NCBI RefSeq assembly: GCF_001645185.1
Contig: NZ_LXTQ01000050.1
Span: 205,233 to 269,232, forward strand
DNA length: 64,000 nucleotides
DNA from: Methylobacillus sp. MM3
GTDB taxonomy: Bacteria; Pseudomonadota; Gammaproteobacteria; Burkholderiales; Methylophilaceae
Direction of reading: 5' to 3'
Position numbers and translations under genes: made by a program. A model generated the notes under the pieces. That model saw only the letters and a list, made by a program, of their open reading frames with translations, did no database searches and was not told the origin of the DNA. Shown here in pieces: positions 8,058 through 16,161 of this stretch; position 1 is the stretch's first letter; every line of letters starts with the position of its first letter.

Positions 8058-8999
8058 ATGTCGCGCTTTCTCACTGCCGCCCTTTATAAATTCGTTTCGC
8101 TGCCGGATTACGCCGATTTGCAGCAGCCGCTGCTCGATGTGTGCAACGCACACGGCATCAAGGGCACGCTGCTGCTGGCGCAGGAAGGCATCAACGGCAC
8201 CATCGCCGGCCTGCCCGAAAACATCCATGCCGTGCTCGGCTATCTGCGTGACGACCCGCGCATGGCCGACCTCACGCACAAGGAATCCTGGGCCGCCGAA
8301 ATGCCTTTCTACCGCATGAAGGTGCGCCTCAAGAAGGAAATCGTCAAACTGGGCGTGCCGGGCGTCGATCCCAACAAAATGGCCGGAAAATATGTAAAGC
8401 CGGAAGACTGGAACGCGCTGATCAGCGACCCGAACGTCGTCGTCATCGACACGCGCAACGACTACGAAGTCGGCATCGGCACCTTCAAGGGAGCGGTCAA
8501 TCCGCATACCCAGACCTTCACCGAGTTGCCGAAGTGGGTGGAAGAGCACAAGGATCTGCTGGATAAACCCAGGATCGCGATGTTCTGCACCGGCGGCATC
8601 CGCTGCGAAAAATCCACCGCCTACATGCGCAGCCAAGGCTACGACGAGGTCTACCACCTTGAAGGCGGCATCCTCAAATACCTCGAAACCGTGCCCGAGG
8701 AACAAAGCCTGTGGGAAGGTGAATGCTTTGTGTTCGATGAGCGCGTATCAGTCAAACACGGCCTGGAACAAGGCGACTACGAACTCTGCCGCGCCTGCCG
8801 CCAGCCCATAGGCGAAGCCGAGAAAGCCTCGCCCTTGTACAAACACGGTGTCAGCTGCCCGCACTGCCATGGCACCAAAACCGAAGAACAGCTCAAGAGC
8901 GCCGCCGAGCGCCAACACCAGATCGATCTGGCAACGCAGCGTGGCGAAAAACACATCGGCGTGGCGTTCAACAAGGGCAAAAGGACGCACAAGGAATAA
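8058..8999 (+). CDS. trhO: tRNA uridine-34 hydroxylase TrhO (rhodanese family, YceA)
   Basis: 313 residues from ATG 8058 ([15 protein letters not shown]); the frame is open further upstream but without family sequence. The N-terminal acylphosphatase-like part has [17 protein letters not shown], and the rhodanese domain has [20 protein letters not shown] and the active-site loop [16 protein letters not shown] with the catalytic cysteine. A C-terminal CRACRQP ... CPHCHG pair of CxxC motifs resembles a zinc site. TrhO inserts the oxygen of 5-hydroxyuridine at position 34 of several tRNAs, independent of the prephenate pathway. Length and motifs match the family well. Confidence 0.93.
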   Translation: MSRFLTAALYKFVSLPDYADLQQPLLDVCNAHGIKGTLLLAQEGINGTIAGLPENIHAVLGYLRDDPRMADLTHKESWAAEMPFYRMKVRLKKEIVKLGVPGVDPNKMAGKYVKPEDWNALISDPNVVVIDTRNDYEVGIGTFKGAVNPHTQTFTELPKWVEEHKDLLDKPRIAMFCTGGIRCEKSTAYMRSQGYDEVYHLEGGILKYLETVPEEQSLWEGECFVFDERVSVKHGLEQGDYELCRACRQPIGEAEKASPLYKHGVSCPHCHGTKTEEQLKSAAERQHQIDLATQRGEKHIGVAFNKGKRTHKE

Positions 9000-9010
9000 C
9001 CGCCGCACGC

Positions 9011-9664
9011 ATGATGCAGCACCCCATCCTCTATTCCTTCCGCCGCTGCCCCTATGCCATGCGCGCCCGCATGGCCCTGCTTGCGAGCGGCACGATATGC
9101 GAACTCCGCGAGATCATCCTGCGCGCCAAACCGCAGGAATTATTCGCCGCCTCGCCCAAAGGCACCGTCCCGGTGCTGGTACTGCCCGACGGCACGGTCA
9201 TCGAAGAAAGCCTGGATATCATGCTATGGGCACTGGAGTGCAATGATCCGCAACACTGGCTGGCGCCGGAGCACGGCTCGCTAGACGACATGCTGCACCT
9301 CATCGCGCAATGCGACGGCGATTTCAAGCTGCACCTCGACCGCTACAAATACCCGAACCGTTACAATAACGTCGATCCGCTGGAACACCGCGCGGCCGGA
9401 GCCGATTACCTGCTCGCGCTGGAAAGCCGTCTCGCCCATCGGCCCTATCTTTTCGGCAGCCGCCCCGCGCTCGCCGATATCGCGACCTTTCCCTTCATCC
9501 GCCAATTCGCGCAGACCGACCAGGCATGGTTCGATGCACAACCCTGGCCGCAGCTGCTGCGCTGGCTCTCGACGCTGCTCGATTCCGCGCTTTTTTCCAG
9601 CGTCATGCACAAATTCGACCCGTGGGAACCGGCAAGTACCGGGCCCGTTTTCCCCGCGCAATAG
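9011..9664 (+). CDS. Glutathione S-transferase family protein
   Basis: 217 residues (start ATG 9011 or 9014). The N-terminal thioredoxin-like domain begins ILYSFRRCPYAMRARMALLA, with the CPY/A type active-site region found in omega/beta-like and glutaredoxin-2-like GSTs, and includes the cis-Pro SPKGTVPVLVLPDGTVIEES. The C-terminal helical domain carries LFGSRPALADIATFPFIRQF. It starts 11 bp after trhO and is probably cotranscribed. Substrate cannot be told from the sequence. Confidence 0.85.
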   Translation: MMQHPILYSFRRCPYAMRARMALLASGTICELREIILRAKPQELFAASPKGTVPVLVLPDGTVIEESLDIMLWALECNDPQHWLAPEHGSLDDMLHLIAQCDGDFKLHLDRYKYPNRYNNVDPLEHRAAGADYLLALESRLAHRPYLFGSRPALADIATFPFIRQFAQTDQAWFDAQPWPQLLRWLSTLLDSALFSSVMHKFDPWEPASTGPVFPAQ

Positions 9665-9748
9665 CCCATACGACTCATTTAACCGGAACCCTTTCAGGCG
9701 ACAATGTTCAAAACAGAGTTCCAACAACAGCTCAAAAAGGGGTATTAA

Positions 9749-10417
9749 ATGCGTAACAAATCCATCGTCGCTACTACCATCGTCGCCCTCGCTCTCACCG
9801 GCTGCGCCAACATGACCGAAACCCAGAAAGACACCGCCAAAGGCGCCGGTATCGGTGCCGCAGGCGGAGCCGTGCTGGGCGGCATTGCAGGCAAAGGCAG
9901 AGGCGCGGCTATTGGCGCCGCTGTCGGCGCAGGCGTAGGCGCTCTCGCCGGCAATGTCTGGTCCAAGAAAATGCAGGCACAAAAAGAACAAATGGAGGAG
10001 GCCACTGAAGGCACCGGCGTCGAAGTCACCAAAACCGAAGACAACCGCCTGAAACTCGAAATCCCGAGCGATATTTCCTTCGATACCAACCGCGCCGACA
10101 TCAAGCCGAATTTCCGCCCGATTCTCGACAAATTCGCCGCCGGCCTGGTCAGCAATCCGGCCGCCACCGTCCAGATCATCGGTCACACTGACAGCACCGG
10201 CAGCGACGCCATCAACAACCCCTTGTCCGTCAATCGCGCCGCCAGCGCCCGCGACTACCTCGTCACCCGCGGAGTCGCCTCCAGCCGCATCGCCATCGAC
10301 GGCCGCGGCTCGCGCGAACCGATCGCCTCAAACGACACCGCCGCCAATCGCGCCAAAAACCGCCGCGTAGAAATCTTTGTGGCAGAACCGCAACCGGCAG
10401 CGCAACAGCAGCAGTAA
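9749..10417 (+). CDS. OmpA-family lipoprotein with glycine-zipper segment
   Basis: 222 residues, ATG 9749 with AAAAGGGG upstream. A lipoprotein signal (ALALTGC, Cys at about 19) is followed by a Gly/Ala-rich zipper (GAGIGAAGGAVLGGIAGKGR, residues about 33-70) that may insert in a membrane, a short coiled coil (KKMQAQKEQMEEA), and a C-terminal OmpA domain (residues about 95-210) with the peptidoglycan-binding pattern HTDSTGSDAINNPLSVNRA ... NRAKNRRVEIFV. It likely ties the outer membrane to peptidoglycan. Resembles YfiB/YiaD-type proteins. Confidence 0.9.
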   Translation: MRNKSIVATTIVALALTGCANMTETQKDTAKGAGIGAAGGAVLGGIAGKGRGAAIGAAVGAGVGALAGNVWSKKMQAQKEQMEEATEGTGVEVTKTEDNRLKLEIPSDISFDTNRADIKPNFRPILDKFAAGLVSNPAATVQIIGHTDSTGSDAINNPLSVNRAASARDYLVTRGVASSRIAIDGRGSREPIASNDTAANRAKNRRVEIFVAEPQPAAQQQQ

Positions 10418-10452
10418 TTCTTAAGCGCAACGGAAACGCTCGCGCCGTCACC

Positions 10453-10500
10453 AACGCCTTCGGTGCCATCGTTATTTACGATGATATCGAAGGCGTTTTT
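10453..10500 (+). terminator. Intrinsic terminator after the OmpA lipoprotein gene
   Basis: AACGCCTTCG and CGAAGGCGTT arms with an inner CATCGT/ACGATG extension joined through G-T pairs, followed by TTTTT ending at 10500. Confidence 0.8.
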
Positions 10501-10808
10501 CATTGGCCGCGAGAGGGCCGAGGTTTCGATCAAATGCCCAAACCCAACTGCAGTATGCATAACGCGATGTATTAATTAAATTATTAGGAATAAATCTTAC
10601 ATTCAGATACTGTAGTGCTTGGCACGCAGCCACCGCGCTCTTGATCCAACAGTTTGGGAGAAGGGGTGTTGAGAAGGGGAGTCAGAGCGGTGCATAATCC
10701 AGATATTCTTGAGAATAGTTATTGTTGAACAACAAGATATAAAAATAATGAATCTACTTATCCACCTTGTTTTTTCAAGTTATACACCTCTCGCGGTGTC
10801 TATTTCAC
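10501..10808. other. Intergenic stretch before the cassette array
   Basis: About 308 bp, AT-rich in its second half, with no supported gene. A short hairpin ACACC-TCTCGC-GGTGT sits just upstream of the first cassette boundary and could be what is left of an attachment site. No integrase gene or recognisable attI was seen. Confidence 0.45.
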
Positions 10809-10832
10809 GTTAGAGCTCTACCGTACGCAATC

Positions 10833-11528
10833 ATGTCCACAGACTCGCCAAACCTTATCGATCTTGCGGAATCAATGAATGAGCAGAGTCAGAGACTCAA
10901 AGCCGCAAGCGCAATCGCTGCTACGGGGGCCACAGACATACGCGATGATCTTGTCCGCCAGCACATGCTTCACTCAGCCGAGCTAGTCAGAGGCGCCGCT
11001 GCTTTAGGTCGGGAACACAACGCAGCTTGCCTTGGAATCCTCGCCAGATCATTGTTAGAAACACTAATTTCAGAACTTTGGGTCGTCATCTCTACTGATA
11101 ATGCAGAAGAGCAAAGAAAGGTGGAGATTGCAGAGCTCGCTCGCGTACTCAAGATAAATTTACAGTCGGACAAAGCCAAAATTTGGAATCGCCACAGCGG
11201 AGAAGATGCTACGGCTGAGTTTCTTGAAACTGATCGCATGAAGAGCATCCCAAAAAGAAAAAGTGTGTTCGACCAAGCCGCGGAAGCGGGAGTCACGGAC
11301 CTATACAACATCTTCTACCGTTTCCTATCAATGGAGACCCACGGGCACAACAAAATGAAGCACCCGGAAGAAGACGATCCTCACATGCTTTCGACCATGC
11401 ACATTCAAGGCATTGGTGCCGTCAACCGCGCCATAGGTCACGTGGGGGTCCGTTGGCTCTTACATAGAGAACGTACTGATAACGAGTCACTCAGGGATGT
11501 ATTGGGTCTCAATGGCACACAGCCCTAA
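10833..11528 (+). CDS. Cassette gene 1: DUF5677-like hypothetical protein
   Basis: 231 residues from ATG 10833; no clear ribosome site, which is common for cassette genes. The protein is soluble and mainly helical. The segment GREHNAACLGILARSLLETL followed by ISELWVVISTDNAEEQRKVE, and YNIFYRFLSMETHGHNKMKH further on, resembles the DUF5677 family, in which an Arg/Glu pair and a late His motif are conserved. Function unknown; some members sit near defence genes, but nothing here proves that. Codon use is less GC-rich than the neighbours, consistent with transfer. It is bounded by recombination-core sequences at 10809 and 11576. Confidence 0.7.
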   Translation: MSTDSPNLIDLAESMNEQSQRLKAASAIAATGATDIRDDLVRQHMLHSAELVRGAAALGREHNAACLGILARSLLETLISELWVVISTDNAEEQRKVEIAELARVLKINLQSDKAKIWNRHSGEDATAEFLETDRMKSIPKRKSVFDQAAEAGVTDLYNIFYRFLSMETHGHNKMKHPEEDDPHMLSTMHIQGIGAVNRAIGHVGVRWLLHRERTDNESLRDVLGLNGTQP

Positions 11529-11582
11529 CAATTCCCTCCGCCGCTTCGCGGCTCCGGTCGCCTCTCACGTCAAACGTTAACC
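11523..11582 (+). repeat. attC-like site 1
   Basis: Runs from CCCTAAC, which contains the stop codon of cassette gene 1, to GTTAACC. A central hairpin CCGC-CGCTTC-GCGG is present. The order TAACAATTC ... CGCTTCGCGG ... CGTTA is very like attC sites of Xanthomonas-type chromosomal integrons. Confidence 0.72.
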
Positions 11583-11585
11583 ACT

Positions 11586-12014
11586 ATGAAATACGACGAC
11601 GCATCTTGGCACTATGGCGGTGATTTCCCCAACGACCTCCCCGACGAAGCTGGCGCAACCCATAGCGGAATGTTTCTCGCATGGGCACTGCTATCTGATC
11701 TGGGTGGAGAGATGCAAACAGAGGAAATGCCAGAAAGCTTCGCTACGCTTGAAGAGCGTTCCCTCACTCCTGGAGCATTTTTCTTGAAGTTCTGCGACGG
11801 AAAACTCACCGACGAAGACCTCAACGATGAGGGAAACAAGTTTGCCGCCGCCTATTTCAATTTCGAGAATGGCAACTACCTGGCCGACTACGAAACCTTG
11901 CTTCTTGGCAGCCTGCCGAGCCTTTACCACGTACCAGACGCATGGAGTACATACGAGACTCTAAAGCCAGTACTCGATCAACGTCTCAAAGAGTGGCGAA
12001 GCAATGGTGGCTAA
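11586..12014 (+). CDS. Cassette gene 2: DUF7832-like hypothetical protein
   Basis: 142 residues, ATG 11586 only 9 bp after the core site. An acidic soluble protein starting MKYDDASWHYGGDFPNDLPD and carrying THSGMFLAWALLSDLGGE, then LTPGAFFLKFCDGKLTDEDL and FNFENGNYLADYE. This arrangement matches a small family common in integron cassettes (DUF7832), of unknown function. It ends in the next attC-like site, with the stop codon forming part of the core GGCTAAT. No membrane segment or signal peptide. Confidence 0.75.
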   Translation: MKYDDASWHYGGDFPNDLPDEAGATHSGMFLAWALLSDLGGEMQTEEMPESFATLEERSLTPGAFFLKFCDGKLTDEDLNDEGNKFAAAYFNFENGNYLADYETLLLGSLPSLYHVPDAWSTYETLKPVLDQRLKEWRSNGG

Positions 12015-12068
12015 TAATTCCGTCGAGAGGGGAGTGCTAAAGCACGCCCTTTATGTCGAACGTTAGAT
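12009..12068 (+). repeat. attC-like site 2
   Basis: GGCTAAT to GTTAGAT, 60 bp. A hairpin GGGGAGTGC-TAAA-GCACGCCC lies in the centre. The left flank (CCGTCGAGAGGG) is echoed in site 3 (GCTTCGAGAGGG). Confidence 0.7.
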
Positions 12069-12071
12069 GCC

Positions 12072-12335
12072 ATGGGCCTGGATACCGTTGAATTGGTTTT
12101 GGAAGCCGAACGAACATTTGGCGTCGCAGTGCCGGACGACCTTGCTCAGAAAACCGAGACAGTCGAGGAGTTTGCACATCTGCTGTATGAGTTGAAAGCC
12201 AAGACTTCAGCGCCAATGCCGTATGAAGATGTCCTCATCCAACTCCAACGAATAACTTCAGAGATGTTTCACCTCCCCATCGAGCGAGTTGTTCCAAAGG
12301 CCCGCTTTGTAAAAGACTTGGGGCTGGACCAATGA
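12072..12335 (+). CDS. Cassette gene 3: acyl-carrier-protein-like, permuted order, no pantetheine serine
   Basis: 87 residues. Residues 1-40 (GLDTVELVLEAERTFGVAVP, then TVEEFAHLLYEL) match helices II-IV of an acyl carrier protein, while residues 50-87 (VLIQLQRITSEMFHL, ARFVKDLGLD) match helix I up to the D-S-L motif, where the protein ends. The order of the fold is therefore swapped. At the phosphopantetheine position the first copy has Thr (GLDTVEL) in place of Ser, and the second ends at GLDQ. It could be a stable permuted domain or a domain-swapped dimer; it is not expected to be a normal carrier. Start ATG 12072 lies 4 bp after the core site. Confidence 0.65.
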   Translation: MGLDTVELVLEAERTFGVAVPDDLAQKTETVEEFAHLLYELKAKTSAPMPYEDVLIQLQRITSEMFHLPIERVVPKARFVKDLGLDQ

Positions 12336-12400
12336 TGTTAATCGCTTCGAGAGGGCATTTCGGCAAGCTGGCTCCGAGCCCCACAAGCTAAACATTAAGC
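12336..12400 (+). repeat. attC-like site 3, degenerate
   Basis: From TGTTAAT (just after the stop of cassette gene 3) to ATTAAGC, where the expected G of the GTTRRRY core has become A. The right end AAACATTAAGC parallels AAACGTTAACC of site 1, and the left part resembles site 2. Confidence 0.5.
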
Positions 12401-12416
12401 TATAAAAGAACACGGC

Positions 12417-12856
<440 letters not shown>

Positions 12857-12910
12857 TTGACCGGTTGTCAGCAGGGGTGCTGCGCCCGCATGGCAGCTGA
12901 CAAGGTACTC

Positions 12911-12948
12911 CAGCCTCCGTTTTTGCTACGGAACGGAGGCTGAGTTTT
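12911..12948 (+). terminator. Intrinsic terminator-like hairpin
   Basis: CAGCCTCCG and CGGAGGCTG arms followed by AGTTTT, lying between the last cassette and the lipoprotein gene. Confidence 0.6.
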
Positions 12949-12992
12949 GGCGTTAAGTAGCTTTTTAATAAAAAAATAAAAGGGAGTAATGC

Positions 12993-13439
12993 ATGTTAAG
13001 AAAAACAATGATCGGGGTAGCTTGTGCTTCTATCGTTTTGATGTCCGGCTGTGCTTCGGTGCCGATGGCACCCAAGGAGGCGGACGCAGCGCTCAAGACT
13101 TTCTCAGCCCCCACCCAGGACAAAGCGGCCTTGTATATCTACCGCAATTCGTTTGTCGGACAGGCGCTCAAGAAAACGGTGACGCTGGATGGCGCCGTGA
13201 TCGGGGAAACGGCGAACAAGGTTTACTTTTATAAGGAAATCGCTCCTGGCGAGCACACGCTTGCAACGGAATCGGAGTTCAGCGACAACACGCTCACCTT
13301 CAATGCCGCTGCAGGTAAAACCTACTTTGCCGAGCAGTACATCAAAATGGGTGTTTTTGTCGGCGGTGCGGGATTACGCATGGTCGATGACGAAGCAGGT
13401 AAAAAAGCCGTCAGCGAGTGCAGCCTGGCTCAGCAATAG
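12993..13439 (+). CDS. DUF2846-type lipoprotein
   Basis: 148 residues; the ATG at 12993 follows AAAGGGAGT. The lipobox VLMSGC puts the lipidated Cys near residue 20. The mature part has ALYIYRNSFVGQALKKTVTL, LDGAVIGETANKVYFYKEIA and PGEHTLATESEFSDNTLTF, the beta-sandwich pattern of DUF2846 proteins. Probably a small outer-membrane lipoprotein of unknown function. A possible cassette core GTTAAGT sits about 40 bp upstream, so it may be an extra cargo gene of the array, but no matching site follows it. Confidence 0.75.
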   Translation: MLRKTMIGVACASIVLMSGCASVPMAPKEADAALKTFSAPTQDKAALYIYRNSFVGQALKKTVTLDGAVIGETANKVYFYKEIAPGEHTLATESEFSDNTLTFNAAAGKTYFAEQYIKMGVFVGGAGLRMVDDEAGKKAVSECSLAQQ

Positions 13440-13484
13440 ATAGCACTCGCATCCCATCCGCGCCCTCGCGCCTCGCTGCCAGCG

Positions 13485-13625
13485 ATGGTCCGGGGGCGTT
13501 ATCTTTATCTGCGCCTGACATTCGTTGGCGCAAAACCAAAACAAGGAATTACTTTAATCGCCATCGGTCGGTCTCACGAGACCGATCTTGAAAAATTCGA
13601 TACCAATTTGAAAGACGCTGTGTAA
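13485..13625 (+). pseudogene. Short coding remnant upstream of the AraC gene
   Basis: An open frame of 46 codons whose later part, FVGAKPKQGITLIAIGRSHE then KFDTNLKDAV, looks like the C-terminus of a real protein. The last 21 bases before its end recur with one change at 14641-14661, on the other side of the AraC gene. No ribosome site; more likely a gene remnant than a functional small protein. A perfect 8-bp-arm inverted repeat, TCGGTCTC-AC-GAGACCGA, lies within it at 13568-13585. Confidence 0.4.
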
Positions 13626-14661
13626 TCCCATCGATATCGTTAATCGTTACTCTGCAATAACTTAGCGATGGGATGAAAGTATCGAACACGCAGAATTCTC
13701 CCTGAGTCAGACCTCGCTGCTACTGCACAAGGACGTCTCGCTGCTGAAGTCGAGCGAGGGTTTGGGCTGGCGTGACATTTGCGCCGCGCTCACCGATGAG
13801 CGCCCGCACGAAGCGATACATCAACCGATTCCGGATATATGGCTTGCCACGACATTTGGAAGGGTCACGCGGCGACGCAAAGTTGCTAGCCGGATGAATC
13901 GGGATACGCTACCCGCCAACCTTGTCTCGATTACCGCGCCTGGTGAAACCGTTCAATACTTCATTGGTTCATCCACCATCGCACTGCATGTCTACCTCAA
14001 GGTGGGGGTGCTGCGAGAGGTCGCGGAGGAGATGTTTCCGGGGCATGGAGCCGACAGAAGCGTCATCTCGGTATTTGCCGCAAACGATCACATACTCGTT
14101 TCTTTCCTTCACACCATCAGGGAAATGCTGTCAGAAGACTCTGCAAGTAACCCACTCAAAATAGAATATCTATCGCGAGCGCTGGCCGCACATCTGCTGC
14201 AAAGGCATTCGTCCTCCGGCACGCACGGCGAAGTGCGAGCATGGCAGCACGGATTGGGCAATGGTCAGTTGCGTCTAATACTGGGCTATATCGAAGACAA
14301 TTTGGAGCTGGATATTTCCATCGGCGATCTGGCAGCGCTTGTTGGGCTGGGCCGCGTCCAGTTCATGCGGCGATTCAAATGCTCCATGCGGATGAGCGCT
14401 TATCAATACGTGATGCACGCCCGCATTCGCCGGGCAAAATCCCTGCTGAAGCAGCGCCAGCTTGCACTGGCCGATATCGCACTCATTTGCGGATTTGCCA
14501 GCCAGAGCCACTTCAGTTCGGTATTCAAGCGTCTCGTGAACATGCCACCCGCTCAATACAGGCGCACTGTCGCCTGATCCTGCGCCATCGCAGGCAAATC
14601 GTCCAGGCATCCCTATTCCATTTTGCATTTTGGATAATCGCGATACCAATCTGAAAGACGC
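13598..14661. repeat. 21-bp imperfect direct repeat flanking the AraC-type gene
   Basis: Copies at 13598-13618 and 14641-14661 are identical at 20 of 21 positions (CGATACCAAT-Y-TGAAAGACGC). In both, a frame reads DTNLKDA. They may be pieces of a duplicated gene end. Confidence 0.7.
13762..14577 (+). CDS. AraC-family transcriptional regulator, 5' end probably frameshifted
   Basis: 271 residues from a TTG at 13762, but the same frame is coding-like up to 13690 (EFSLSQTSLLLHKDVSLLKS) without any ATG or GTG. An ATG at 13673 in another frame gives MKVSNT and would join this frame after one missing base near 13690, so the true start was probably there. The N-terminal ligand-binding half has LPANLVSITAPGETVQYFIG; the C-terminal double helix-turn-helix carries LDISIGDLAALVGLGRVQFM, RRFKCSMRMSAYQYVMHAR and DIALICGFASQSHFSSVFKR, all intact. 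Target genes unknown. Confidence 0.75.
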   Translation: MGWRDICAALTDERPHEAIHQPIPDIWLATTFGRVTRRRKVASRMNRDTLPANLVSITAPGETVQYFIGSSTIALHVYLKVGVLREVAEEMFPGHGADRSVISVFAANDHILVSFLHTIREMLSEDSASNPLKIEYLSRALAAHLLQRHSSSGTHGEVRAWQHGLGNGQLRLILGYIEDNLELDISIGDLAALVGLGRVQFMRRFKCSMRMSAYQYVMHARIRRAKSLLKQRQLALADIALICGFASQSHFSSVFKRLVNMPPAQYRRTVA

Positions 14662-14712
14662 CTCGGCAAAGCCAAAGCTATCGTGAAGTCATCTCTTGGT
14701 TAGGAAACAAGT

Positions 14713-16023
14713 ATGACAACGCGCCCAGGCAAGCAAACAGATGAAGAAATCCTTCAGGATGAAAAAGCTTACGAGCAAGAGATCCAGCATCTGTTCTTTA
14801 CCGATCCGCTCACCGGATTAAACAATCGTCAGGCGCTGTGCAGGGATTTTGCACGACATCTCCCTTGCCCCGGTTTTCTGGAACTGGCGCTGATCAACAT
14901 AGACCGCTTCAAGGACATCAACGATGGCCTGGGCCATCACACCGGCGATCTGGTGTTGATGGAAATCGGCCGCTATCTGGACGAGATCGCCGACAGCCGT
15001 CAATGCCGGGCTTATCGCCTGGCCGGCGACGAGTTTGTCTTTCTCGCCGCCGAATGCGAAATCGATGCCGCTTGCAGGGAGCTGCTCGCCGCAGCCAGCA
15101 TGCCCGTATCGATAAAAAATCATTTCATCAAGCTCAACCTGTCGATAGGCGTGGCGCGAGCGCCGGACCATGGCGATACTTTCGAGGCGCTCATTCAATG
15201 CGCAAATACAGCCATGCAGCAGGCCAAACAGAAAGACAGCGGGCGTATTCATTATTTCAAAGCGGAGCTGCTGCCTTACCTTGAAGCCCAGGCTTTGCTT
15301 ACCGGCCTGGAGGAATCACTGGCGCAGCATGAGCTTTCTTATGTATTCCAGCCGATCTTCGATCTTAAGCAGGGTGAAATTATCGGCTACGAGGCGCTCG
15401 CACGCTGGCAGCATGAGGGGCACTCGATTTCTCCCGAGGTCTTTATTTCACTGGCAGATAAAACCGGCCAGATTCATCGCATCCAGGACTATCTGTTCGA
15501 CCATCTTGCAAAACGGCTGGATGCGCTTGGGGATACGGCTTATCTGACGCTCAACATTTCCGCTTCGCAATTGGCATCCGACCAGTTGTTTATCGCGGTA
15601 AAGCGTTTCCTGAGCGAGACCGGTTTTTCTCCGGCCCGCCTGGAGCTGGAACTGACCGAACATTCGCTGCTGCCAGCCAACGACGAGACCGTCAACCGAA
15701 TGAAACAGCTGAAAGCATTGGGCATCAAGTTCGTTCTCGATAATTTCGGGGCGGGGTTTTCAGGCTTGTCGTATTTGAGGGACTTTCCCATCGACAAAGT
15801 GAAAATAGACGGCGCGTTCATTACCGACATTCATCAGGATCAGAAAAGCCTGGGCGTGATTCTGTCCATCATGAATCTGGCCAGGCATTTGGATATCGGC
15901 GTGGTCGCCAAGGGGATCGAGAACTTGTCCCAGGCCGACCTCATGCAGAAATTGGGATGCCAGTCAGGGCAAGGCTATCTCTATTCAAAATGGGCGGGCG
16001 CCTCGTCCTGCGCGGGTAACTAA
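14713..16023 (+). CDS. GGDEF-EAL protein with degenerate EAL domain
   Basis: 436 residues, no membrane segment or sensor domain. GGDEF domain (about 30-185): FTDPLTGLNNRQALCRDFAR and YRLAGDEFVFLA, so the motif reads AGDEF, and no RxxD inhibitory site precedes it. EAL domain (about 190-430): YEALARW and LNISASQL are kept, and Q in QGYLYSKW is kept, but DDFG is DNFG (VLDNFGAGFSGLSYL) and the AEGVE motif is AKGIE. Loss of an Asp metal ligand and of the catalytic Glu makes phosphodiesterase activity unlikely; cyclase activity is possible, as some AGDEF enzymes are active. It may act as a c-di-GMP receptor or regulator. Confidence 0.88.
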   Translation: MTTRPGKQTDEEILQDEKAYEQEIQHLFFTDPLTGLNNRQALCRDFARHLPCPGFLELALINIDRFKDINDGLGHHTGDLVLMEIGRYLDEIADSRQCRAYRLAGDEFVFLAAECEIDAACRELLAAASMPVSIKNHFIKLNLSIGVARAPDHGDTFEALIQCANTAMQQAKQKDSGRIHYFKAELLPYLEAQALLTGLEESLAQHELSYVFQPIFDLKQGEIIGYEALARWQHEGHSISPEVFISLADKTGQIHRIQDYLFDHLAKRLDALGDTAYLTLNISASQLASDQLFIAVKRFLSETGFSPARLELELTEHSLLPANDETVNRMKQLKALGIKFVLDNFGAGFSGLSYLRDFPIDKVKIDGAFITDIHQDQKSLGVILSIMNLARHLDIGVVAKGIENLSQADLMQKLGCQSGQGYLYSKWAGASSCAGN

Positions 16024-16161
16024 ATACACTAATCCGGAAATCTCCACACTAATCTGGCAGACCCCATCAGCCACCAAAGATATCGTGCTTATTCCTTTGT
16101 TTTATGAATTAGCGATGGGTGTACAACTTCAATCCAAGCTGTCATTCTCACAGCATTCTCC

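Noticed and set aside
12953..12992. GTTAAGT near 12953 as the border of a fifth cassette carrying the lipoprotein gene
   Set aside because: No matching core or attC-like hairpin follows the lipoprotein gene, so its membership could not be supported.
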